From Leekyejoonella antrihumi (GTDB lineage: Bacteria > Actinomycetota > Actinomycetes > Actinomycetales > Dermatophilaceae): a stretch of DNA of 64,000 nucleotides. The translations under genes were made by a program, and so were the position numbers. The notes under the pieces are model-generated. The model saw only the letters and a list, made by a program, of their open reading frames with translations, ran no database searches and was not told the DNA's origin. Positions 32,304 to 39,513 of this stretch are shown piece after piece (position 1 is the stretch's first letter; each line of letters opens with the position of its first letter). The stretch spans positions 1 to 64,000 of the forward strand of contig NZ_VCQV01000020.1 in NCBI RefSeq assembly GCF_007845645.1, given 5' to 3'.

Positions 32304-32894
32304 ATGTACAACGCCGCCCTCTTCCTGCATCTTCTAGGTGTAGCGCTACTCGTCGGTTCGGTGACCGTCACCTTGCTGACGCTGCTGCGCGTGCATACCG
32401 CTGGGACCGTACGCGAGCTGCGGTCACTGATCGCGGGGACGAAGTGGGTCGAGGTCGTCATCATTCCGGCGATGCTGCTGGTTGTCGCGCCCGGTCTATA
32501 CATGGTCTCCCAGCACGGCGACGACGGAAGCATTCCGTGGAGTGCCGGCTGGGTAGTAACGTCCCTGGTCATCACTCTGCTGCTGGCGATCCTTGGGCCC
32601 ACGGTGGAAGCAAGCGACGACAGGCGCCTTCGGGCTGCAATCGCGAGTGCCTCTGGCGAGCGGCCGCACGCCGATCTACGCGAAGTCCAGCTCGCTTCCA
32701 GGCCGGTTTACGTGGTCTTCTTCGGGACCTCCCAGGTCGTCGCGCTGCTGTTCTTGATGACGAACAGGCCGGGTCTTGCCGTCGCGATCGCCGTGTGCGC
32801 CGTCGCAGCCGCCGCGTCGACCATCGCGGCATCCATGAGGATCCGATCAGTCCGTCGAGCAGAACACGCTCCCCTGGTCAACCTCGAAGCCTGA
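32304..32894 (+). CDS. DUF2269-type integral membrane protein
   Basis: A 196-residue protein whose ATG at 32304 has AAGGA about seven bases upstream. Four hydrophobic segments are seen (about 5-28, 48-68, 80-100 and 135-175). The first, FLHLLGVALLVGSVTVTLL, with its early His and later KWVEVVIIPAMLLVVAPGLYM, is typical of DUF2269 proteins. No catalytic motif is recognisable. It appears to be controlled by the neighbouring MarR regulator. Its function is unknown. Confidence 0.7.
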   Translation: MYNAALFLHLLGVALLVGSVTVTLLTLLRVHTAGTVRELRSLIAGTKWVEVVIIPAMLLVVAPGLYMVSQHGDDGSIPWSAGWVVTSLVITLLLAILGPTVEASDDRRLRAAIASASGERPHADLREVQLASRPVYVVFFGTSQVVALLFLMTNRPGLAVAIAVCAVAAAASTIAASMRIRSVRRAEHAPLVNLEA

Positions 32895-32981
32895 CGAATT
32901 CGACGGCGCTGAACTGCGAAACGGACCGCTGCTGCGCCGAGGGGTGCAGCATGGCCAGCCTCGTCGACCGACTGCAGAGAA

Positions 32982-34280
32982 TTAACCAGCGGAAACAGGC
33001 TGCTGCGCTGCGGGTCGGCGGTCGAATCCGCGAAAGCTCTTACGCGCCAAGGGCATCAATGTGACAACGAAGTAGCAGAGGCCGACGACGATCATCGCTG
33101 TCGGTAGACCTCCGGCGGTGATCAGCAGACCCCCGACCAGACCACCGAACGGGATCAGCGACCAGGCCATAGCGCTTTGCAATGTCGACACTCTCCCGAT
33201 GAGCGGCTTCGGAATCCGTTCGAACTCAACCGCACTCAGGATCGGGTTGATGAAGCCGCTGCCGAAGCCGCCGACGCCGACGACGGCGAGCACGATCCAC
33301 AGCGGGCACCCGAGGGCAAACACGGCAAACCGTGGCAGCCCGACAGTGATGAATGCCGCTGTGTAGACCAGCATCCGGGGCAGCTGCGCACCCTTCCAGG
33401 TAGCCACGACCGAACCGAGCACCGACATCCCGGACAGTGCCGCGAAGACCAGACCCACGGAGCCGACCCCGGCACCACTGTGATGCGCCCAGACCGGCAC
33501 GAGCACCGCCGCCCACGCCTGATCGAGCAGGTTGGTGATGGCTACCATGACGGCGATCCCCATGAGCACTGCGTCGTTGCGCTGGAAGGTCCAGCCCTCA
33601 CGCAGCTCCTGGACGTATGCCGGGAGTCCGGTCGGCGATACCTCCTCCCCCTCCGGCGAAGTGGCCGTCTCGTCGGCAGCCGTGCACGTCTCGCTCGCCG
33701 ATCCGCTTCCAGCGACCGGGATCAGCCGGCCGATCAGCAACGCCGCGATCCCAAAGCTGACGGCGTCGACAACCAGGGCGTTCGCCGGACCGGCGAGAGC
33801 GACAAGGCCGCCCGCCGCAGCCGCGCCCATCGTCCCGGCGAGCCGCTCGATTGTGCCGGCCACTCCGGTCACTCGCTCCAGTGGATAGCCTGCGAGGTCC
33901 GCGACATGCGGGATCAGGGTGTCCTTGGCCCCATCCGACGGTCCGCGGAGCGCACCCATGACCATCACCAGGCCGAGCAGGACCGGCAGGTGCAGCATGC
34001 CCAAGAGGTGCAGGATCGGCACCAGGCCGACGATGAGCACACTCAGCGAGTCCAGGGCGACGGCAATGTGTTTCGGCCCGACTCGATCGATGATCGGGCC
34101 GCCCATCGCCTTCATCAGCACATAGGGCAACATCTCGGCCATGCCGACCACGCCGGTCATGGTTGCACTGCCCGTTGTGGTCAGCACCAGCCACGGAATC
34201 GCGATCATCGACAGTCTGGTGCCGCAGAGTGAGCACGTCTCTGCGACAGCGAGAGCCACGAACGGCCGGCGAGTGCTCAT
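32982..34280 (-). CDS. MFS transporter
   Basis: A 432-residue protein with about twelve transmembrane helices in two halves. The central loop near 195-215 is acidic and low in hydrophobicity (TAADETATSPEGEE). The first half begins VALAVAETCSLCGTRLSMIAIPWLVL, and MFS motif A is weak (IIDRVGPKHIAV). It resembles macrolide/tetracycline-like MFS exporters of the MefA type. An ArsR-like regulator gene lies upstream on the same strand, separated by a 66-bp tandem repeat. The substrate is unknown. Confidence 0.8.
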   Translation of the reverse strand: MSTRRPFVALAVAETCSLCGTRLSMIAIPWLVLTTTGSATMTGVVGMAEMLPYVLMKAMGGPIIDRVGPKHIAVALDSLSVLIVGLVPILHLLGMLHLPVLLGLVMVMGALRGPSDGAKDTLIPHVADLAGYPLERVTGVAGTIERLAGTMGAAAAGGLVALAGPANALVVDAVSFGIAALLIGRLIPVAGSGSASETCTAADETATSPEGEEVSPTGLPAYVQELREGWTFQRNDAVLMGIAVMVAITNLLDQAWAAVLVPVWAHHSGAGVGSVGLVFAALSGMSVLGSVVATWKGAQLPRMLVYTAAFITVGLPRFAVFALGCPLWIVLAVVGVGGFGSGFINPILSAVEFERIPKPLIGRVSTLQSAMAWSLIPFGGLVGGLLITAGGLPTAMIVVGLCYFVVTLMPLARKSFRGFDRRPAAQQPVSAG

Positions 34281-34306
34281 GGTGAGGTATCGCTCATCTG
34301 GGGGTG

Positions 34307-34570
34307 GCGCTCATCTCGGGGTCCCCGCAAAGTATCGGAGCGAGCCTGCGAGCGGAGAACTTTGTGGGGGTAGCGCTCATCTCGGGGTCCCCGCAAAGTA
34401 TCGGAGCGAGCCTGCGAGCGGAGAACTTTGTGGGGGTGGCGCTCATCTCGGGGTCCCCGCAAAGTATCGGAGCGAGCTTGCGAGCGGAGAACTTTGTGGG
34501 GGTGGCGCTCATCTCGGGGTCCCCGCAAAGTATCGGAGCGAGCCTGCGAGCGGAGAACTTTGTGGGGTGG
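34307..34570. repeat. Four tandem copies of a 66-bp repeat
   Basis: Copies start at 34307, 34373, 34439 and 34505, and a few bases of a fifth appear at 34570. Each begins GCGCTCATCTCGGGGTCCCC, continues through GCAAAGTATCGGAGCGAG and GCGAGCGGAGAACTTTG, and ends in a G run. Within a unit CCCCGCAAAGT pairs with ACTTTGTGGGG (one G-T pair), so each can fold. Only a few base changes separate the copies. The period is 22 codons, so frames on both strands stay open through the array. It fills the gap between the MFS and ArsR-like genes. Related copies occur at 45092-45190. Confidence 0.95.
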
Positions 34571-34573
34571 CGC

Positions 34574-35215
34574 TCATGTCTCGTCGGGACGCGCGATTTT
34601 GCCGGGGCGCGGAAACCCGTGGAGCTGGACGGTATAGAGGACCGCCCTATCCGGAGGGTTCTCAGACCACGCCGGTGCGGCACGATGCAGCTCATCGAGG
34701 ATCGCGTGAATGCGCTCCAATGCCTCGTTGACCTGCGCGGGAGTCAACCAGATGTTCCAGTCACTGTCGTCGATGACGTCCGCCCATTCGCGTGGCAGGT
34801 CGGCGCGCTCGTCCAGTGAGGCCTGTAGCTCCGCAACGTAGGAGAGCGCAACAGTCCGATTGAACGCTCCAACGGCTGCGCGCGCGGCGGGGTCGTCCAC
34901 CGCTGCCGGCTCGACCCGTGTCGTCTCGTGCGTAGCTCGCCACCATCGATCGCGCGCGTTGCCGCGAGTCTCGTCGTCGCTGATGAGGCCATGCTGCGCC
35001 AGCTGGCGCAGGTGATAGCTCGTGGCGCCCGAGTTCAGTCCCAGTCGTTGCGCCAACTGCGTGGCCGTAGCCGGTCCGTCTCGCCGCAGAATCCCAAGGA
35101 TGCGCAGGCGCATTGGGTGCGCGAGCACCTTGAGCTGATTGGTGTCCGGGAAGATCTCGGTGACCGTGCGAGCAGGGCCGTGCGATGCGGGATCGACCGG
35201 CTGGGATGAAGGCAT
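34574..35215 (-). CDS. ArsR-type winged-helix transcriptional regulator
   Basis: A 213-residue regulator. The N-terminal 20 residues are disordered. The winged helix spans about 25-95, with LKVLAHPMRLRILGILRRDGPATATQLAQRLGLNSGATSYHLRQLAQHGLI, typical of the HTH_20/ArsR group. The C-terminal half is helical and lacks a metal-binding Cys cluster, so the signal is probably organic. It lies upstream of an MFS gene on the same strand and has a TGCAAA-N6-TTTGCA dyad 30 bases before its start, suggesting self-control and control of the pump. Confidence 0.8.
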   Translation of the reverse strand: MPSSQPVDPASHGPARTVTEIFPDTNQLKVLAHPMRLRILGILRRDGPATATQLAQRLGLNSGATSYHLRQLAQHGLISDDETRGNARDRWWRATHETTRVEPAAVDDPAARAAVGAFNRTVALSYVAELQASLDERADLPREWADVIDDSDWNIWLTPAQVNEALERIHAILDELHRAAPAWSENPPDRAVLYTVQLHGFPRPGKIARPDET

Positions 35216-35245
35216 GACGACACGCTACAACTGCGAACGGTTCTT

Positions 35246-35263
35246 TGCAAAGGATTATTTGCA
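35246..35263 (-). promoter_or_regulatory. TGCAAA-N6-TTTGCA palindrome upstream of ArsR-like gene
   Basis: TGCAAA (35246-35251) and TTTGCA (35258-35263) form a perfect dyad. An outer AACTGC (35229-35234) also mirrors GCAGTT (35261-35266). It lies in an AT-richer stretch just before the regulator gene, where its promoter should be, so autoregulation is likely. Confidence 0.45.
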
Positions 35264-35266
35264 GTT

Positions 35267-35434
35267 CTCCTCACTGCAACTCGCCTGCACGGAGCGAAGC
35301 GAGGCGGGGAGATCACCGCAACCGGAGTGATCTGGGACCTGACCCCCGACCGAATGCCGACCCAGCCGCTGCACCCGGACGACCCCCTGACCCACGGCCC
35401 CGGCGCACCACCAGACCACGCCCAAACCGCCTAA
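35267..35434 (+). pseudogene. Possible C-terminal remnant of a coding sequence
   Basis: One plus-strand frame reads GEITATGVIWDLTPDRMPTQ, continues PLHPDDPLTHGPGAPPDH and ends at a TAA (35432-35434). The composition is protein-like and resembles the proline-rich tails of actinobacterial HNH/DUF222 proteins, but there is no start codon or upstream domain. It may be the tail of a deleted gene. The rest of 35216-35618, about 400 bases, holds only the dyad at 35246 and nothing else that I can assign. Confidence 0.2.
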
Positions 35435-35618
35435 CCCCCGACAGACTCAGCACACAGCGGCCACACGACGCTCGTGGCGTGGCTGCCCGTGCGCGTCACC
35501 AGGTTTCGACCCTCCTCGCGCTACGCGCTCGTCAGCCCAATCACCGGTGTGTTGCGGGCTCGCCCAGCTCAACCCGCGGTCGGGGGAACGGGTGGCCGAC
35601 GTTGAGGGGATCGCGGCT

Positions 35619-36977
35619 CTACTCGACGACTTCGACTTCTCCTCGGCCCAGGGCCTTGACGGCGTCGGCGCCGGCTTCGGCATCACCCACCAGCACGATC
35701 GATCGCGGCTGGTCGCTCCAGAGCGACCAGGCCCGCGCGAGGTCGTCGGTGGTCAGCTGCGACAACTGCGCCAGGTAGTCCGTGACGAAGGTGCTGTCCA
35801 GCCCGTCGAGCCGCAGCGCGCCCGCCTCCCCCGCGACGACGTCAGCCGTGGCATACCGCACGGGCGCAGTCTTGCCGATGAAGTCGGCGGCCGAGTGCAA
35901 CTCGTCCTCGGTGAACCCCTTGCCGGCCTCGGCCAGGATGCCCAGGATAAGATCCACCGACTCCGCCGTCGAGTCGCCACGGACAGCGCCGGACACGGTG
36001 AAAACACCGTCATGCGAGCGCGATCGGAAGCCGGCGCGCATACCGTAGGTGAAACCCTTGTCCTCCCGCAGGACCGAGTCGAGCCGCGACGTGGGTGAGC
36101 CTCCGATCAGGAACCCGAGGACGGGGTAGGGCGCCCACCCGCCGTCGACTCGTCGGTCCGGCCCCAACGACCCGAGATGGATCTGTGTCTGCACGGCCCC
36201 GGGGCGGTGGACGAAAAGAATCCGGTCCGGGTCGGTGCGTACCTCGTCGCGGCTCGGGCTCGCATCCGCGGCGCCCCGGGCCGGTGCGGGCTGCGCCCAT
36301 CGTCCGATGGTGCGCTCGAGCGAGGTCAGTGCCTGCGCCCGATCCATGTCACCGGCCACGACGACCGTTGCGTTGCTTGGCCGCACGCTGGCCGCATGGA
36401 ACTGCCTGCAGTCCGCGCTGGTGATGCCCGCGACGGTGGACGCCCGGCCCGCGGTGGGCCTGCTGCCACGGGAGCTGTCCGTATAGAAGCTGCGGGCCCA
36501 CTCGAGGGCCGCGCGCCCGCCAGGGTCGGCCAGCTCCTGCTCGATCTCAGCAAGCCGCTGGTGGACATGCCGGCCCACCTCACCGGCGTCGAACGCCGGC
36601 TCGGAGAGGAATTCGGTTGTCAGCTGCCAGCCACGCTCGGCATGGTCCGCGGTCGCGTCCAGGTCCACGAGCATGCCGGATCCAAGCATCCCCGCGCTGA
36701 GGGCAATACCATTGACCTCCAGCGCTTCGGCCATCTCGTCGGCCGAGCGCGACTGTGTCCCCTCGTCCATCGTGCGAGTGACAATGGTGGCGACACCCTC
36801 GCGTGATCGAGGCTCGCTCCACAGCGGTGCGCTGATCGCCAGCCGGGTCGACACGACATGCTGTCCGGGCAGGTGGAAGAAGACGACCTGCACACCGTTG
36901 GACAGGACGTGCTCACTGTGCGGCGGATACTCCCACCGTGCGGGAGCACCGACCTGTGGTCGGGCAACTGCAGTCAT
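35619..36977 (-). CDS. M16-family peptidase-like protein, non-catalytic subunit
   Basis: A 452-residue insulinase/pitrilysin-fold protein. The region that would hold the HXXEH zinc motif reads SREGVATIVTRTMDEG, so the metal ligands are absent. The C-terminal half keeps the M16 GGSPTSRLDSVLREDKGFTYG stretch with the substrate-binding Arg/Tyr region. It starts one base after the stop of an active M16 gene. Two-subunit M16 enzymes with one active and one inactive chain are well known, for example mitochondrial processing peptidase. Confidence 0.87.
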   Translation of the reverse strand: MTAVARPQVGAPARWEYPPHSEHVLSNGVQVVFFHLPGQHVVSTRLAISAPLWSEPRSREGVATIVTRTMDEGTQSRSADEMAEALEVNGIALSAGMLGSGMLVDLDATADHAERGWQLTTEFLSEPAFDAGEVGRHVHQRLAEIEQELADPGGRAALEWARSFYTDSSRGSRPTAGRASTVAGITSADCRQFHAASVRPSNATVVVAGDMDRAQALTSLERTIGRWAQPAPARGAADASPSRDEVRTDPDRILFVHRPGAVQTQIHLGSLGPDRRVDGGWAPYPVLGFLIGGSPTSRLDSVLREDKGFTYGMRAGFRSRSHDGVFTVSGAVRGDSTAESVDLILGILAEAGKGFTEDELHSAADFIGKTAPVRYATADVVAGEAGALRLDGLDSTFVTDYLAQLSQLTTDDLARAWSLWSDQPRSIVLVGDAEAGADAVKALGRGEVEVVE

Positions 36978-36978
36978 T

Positions 36979-38250
36979 TCAGTCCTCCTGCTTGCGGTAG
37001 GTGACCACGGCCCGCGAGCGCGGTTGCAGCCAGGTCGCGGCCGCTTCCTGGACCTGGGCGGCGCTCACCTGACGAATCTGGTCGAGGAACGTATTGAGGT
37101 ATTCGGGCTGATCGTGCAGCAGGTAGTACTGACTGATCGCGTCGGCGCGCTCATCCTGCGCGGCCAGCGACTGCAGCCACCACCGCTCCGTGTCGGCGAC
37201 AACGGCTTCCAGCTCCACCGGAGTGGGACCCTGCGCGCCCAGCAGCTCGAGCTCCTCGCATACGGCCGACTCGACGTCGTCCGCAGCGACGCCGGACGGC
37301 ACATCGATGGCGATCGTGCCCATCGAGGTGCCCGCGACCCTGCCCTGGGAACCCTGCGAGACATGGGTGGCGATCTGCTCGCGTCGCACCAGCCGGCGAT
37401 AAAGCCGCGAGGTCGCCAGACCCGCCAGCACACCCAACGCGAGCTCACCGGCCAGGTAGGCCGTGGTGGCGCCCGACGGGAGCCGGAAACCGAGATAGAG
37501 ACGGTCCTGCGGAACGTCCTCCACGCGGTCCAGCCGGACCGGCTCGGTCAGCGGGCCGAGTGGCTCAACGACCGGCTGCGGCGGAACGGGCCGTGCCGGA
37601 AGCGGTCCGAAATACCGCTCCGCTGCCGCAAACCCGTCCTCCACAGTGACATCACCAACGAGCGTCAGGACGGTGTTGGCCGGTCCATAGTGGACTCGGT
37701 AGAAGTCGTGGACGTAGTCGAGTGACGCCGCGTCGAGGTCGTCCATCGAGCCGATCGTCGAGTGATGATAGGGATGCCCCTTCGGGAAGACGGTGGCGTT
37801 GAGGTCAGTGAGCCCATTGCCATAGGGCCGGTTGTCGTATCGCTGGCGCTTCTCCTCCTTCACGACGTCCCGCTGGTTGTCGAGGTTCTCCTGGGTGAGC
37901 GCGTCCAGCAGGTAGCCGTGCCGATCGGCCTCCATCCACAGCGCCAGCTCGTAGGCCGGGGTCGGCACGGTCTCGAAGTAGTTGGTGCGGTCGACCCACG
38001 TCGTCGCGTTGAGCTGACCGCCCTGGGCCATCAGCGCGGAGAAGTGCTCGCCCTCGGCCACGTTGCGTGAGCCCTGGAACATCAGGTGCTCGAACAGGTG
38101 TGCGAAGCCCGTGCGACCCTCTGGCTCGTGTCGAGACCCGACATCCACCCATAGGTTGACGGTGACCGCCGGCACGCTGTGGTCGGGTGAGACCGCAACG
38201 CGCAGACCGTTGGCCAGGCGCCGGGTCGCGATCGGATACTCGAGTGGCAT
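36979..38250 (-). CDS. M16-family zinc metallopeptidase, catalytic subunit
   Basis: About 423 residues from the ATG at 38250; the frame stays open to 38424, but M16 proteins begin near MPLEYPIATRRLANGLRVAV. The inverted zinc motif HLFEH lies at 51-55, with the third ligand Glu about 75 residues later in NQRDVVKEEKRQRYD. No signal peptide is evident, so the pair likely works in the cytoplasm, perhaps clearing peptides. It is followed one base later by the inactive partner, giving a predicted alpha/beta heterodimer. Confidence 0.9.
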   Translation of the reverse strand: MPLEYPIATRRLANGLRVAVSPDHSVPAVTVNLWVDVGSRHEPEGRTGFAHLFEHLMFQGSRNVAEGEHFSALMAQGGQLNATTWVDRTNYFETVPTPAYELALWMEADRHGYLLDALTQENLDNQRDVVKEEKRQRYDNRPYGNGLTDLNATVFPKGHPYHHSTIGSMDDLDAASLDYVHDFYRVHYGPANTVLTLVGDVTVEDGFAAAERYFGPLPARPVPPQPVVEPLGPLTEPVRLDRVEDVPQDRLYLGFRLPSGATTAYLAGELALGVLAGLATSRLYRRLVRREQIATHVSQGSQGRVAGTSMGTIAIDVPSGVAADDVESAVCEELELLGAQGPTPVELEAVVADTERWWLQSLAAQDERADAISQYYLLHDQPEYLNTFLDQIRQVSAAQVQEAAATWLQPRSRAVVTYRKQED

Positions 38251-38457
38251 GCGGCCACCATAAGCGCGCAGCCGCGACATCGCCGCACAGAGGGCTCCCA
38301 CCAGCCGAGCGAGGCAGTCACGCGCAGCCGGCATCCACAACGGACCCCCAGGCCATTCCCAGGAATCTGGTAGGCCGCAAACCTTGTCGGGACGTCCGAT
38401 CGGGTGGATTGTGGGTGTGCGCAACCGCGCATCCCGTGAATACAGGAGGCAACCGCA

Positions 38458-38682
38458 ATGTCGGTATCAGTGAATCTCGCCAAGATGTTGGACAAGGCCT
38501 ACGAGGACAAGTCACTGGAGGAGATCCTGGACGCACCGGTGGATGCCCTGGCCGGGCTCACCGAGAAGCACACCGCCCAACTCAAGGAGGCGCTAGGCAT
38601 CAAGTCCATCCGCGACCTGGGGTCCAACAAGTACTTCGCCGCTGCAGGGGTCCTGGTGGCCTTGGAGAAGCACTCCGGCTGA
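38458..38682 (+). CDS. Conserved small actinobacterial protein (74 residues)
   Basis: AGGAGG lies about nine bases before the ATG at 38458. The peptide begins MSVSVNLAKMLDKAYEDKSL and has a helix-hairpin-helix-like middle (LKEALGIKSIRDLGSNKYF) followed by a short hydrophobic helix. Similar short proteins with a KYF segment are widespread in Actinobacteria as far as I recall, without known function. The HhH-like part might bind nucleic acid, but that is speculation. Confidence 0.7.
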   Translation: MSVSVNLAKMLDKAYEDKSLEEILDAPVDALAGLTEKHTAQLKEALGIKSIRDLGSNKYFAAAGVLVALEKHSG

Positions 38683-38773
38683 TCCCCGCGGCGGGGGGCT
38701 GGGGGTGCGACGGCCAGTGCGGCATGGCGTTAGTCTGGAGCAACTTGTGACCCATCCGCAGGCCGGAGATTCG

Positions 38774-39352
38774 ATGAGCAACCCCTACGGCAATCAGCAG
38801 CCCTACGGCCGGCCCCCCGCACCGCAGGGACTACCGGTGCCCGCGGCACCGATCGTGTGGGACGACCAGGGCAGCCCGAGCTCGGCGCCCTGGTCGGGCC
38901 CGGCCGCCTTCGCACCAGCCCCTGCACCGGCACCGGCAGCCCAGCCCCCGGTATCCGAGCCTGCGGCACCCGCCGCTCCCGTTCAGCCACCCGCAGCGGC
39001 CCCGGCAGAGGCAAAGGCGCCGGCCGAGTCGGAAGCAGGGGCGGCAGAGGCTCCCACCGCGATGTCGCACGCAGTCGACGGCGCCGGCACCGAGCAGCCG
39101 GCCGCCGACGACGCCCTGACGATCGGCCGCGGGCGGGGCAACTCGATCCTGCTGGACGACATGCTGGTATCGCGCCAACACGTCCGGATCACCGCCGACG
39201 ACGAGGGGCTCGTGCTGGAGGACCTCGGCAGCCGCAACGGCACGTTCGTCAACGGCCGTCGCGTCGAGCGCACCCATCTGCACGAGGGCGACCACATCGG
39301 GGTCGGCGCGTCCACCTTCGAGGTACGCGACGGCTGGTTGGTCACCATCTGA
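38774..39352 (+). CDS. FHA-domain protein with Pro/Ala-rich N-terminus
   Basis: This encodes 192 residues. The ATG at 38774 follows GGCCGGAG. Residues 1-110 are a low-complexity Pro/Ala/Glu segment. Residues 115-190 form a forkhead-associated domain with TIGRGRGNSILLDDMLVSRQHVRI and DLGSRNGTFVNGRRV, the phosphothreonine-binding loops. A TAGTCT hexamer at 38731-38736 could be a -10, and the same hexamer at 39447-39452 precedes the next gene. Its FHA domain closely resembles the second FHA of that ABC protein, so both probably respond to the same Ser/Thr kinase. Confidence 0.82.
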   Translation: MSNPYGNQQPYGRPPAPQGLPVPAAPIVWDDQGSPSSAPWSGPAAFAPAPAPAPAAQPPVSEPAAPAAPVQPPAAAPAEAKAPAESEAGAAEAPTAMSHAVDGAGTEQPAADDALTIGRGRGNSILLDDMLVSRQHVRITADDEGLVLEDLGSRNGTFVNGRRVERTHLHEGDHIGVGASTFEVRDGWLVTI

Positions 39353-39513
39353 GCATCCGGTGAAGCGCGGATGGACCGGCATGGCACCGATCCGAGCCGC
39401 GGCACGTCAGAGCCACGCGCATCCGCGTGACGTGGCCCCCTCGCGATAGTCTGCCCGCGAGTTGCCGCGTCACCCGGCGACACCGACCAGGCAGTCAAGG
39501 GGGAGCACCGTCA

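Noticed and set aside
34307-34570. CRISPR-like array
   Set aside because: Units are contiguous and nearly identical along their whole length, with no variable spacers and no cas genes nearby.
34277-34731. Repeat-coded proteins on either strand (SIGASLRAENF or RSDTLRGPRDER repeats)
   Set aside because: Frames are open only because the period is 66 bases. No ribosome-binding site or flanking protein-like sequence supports translation at this locus.
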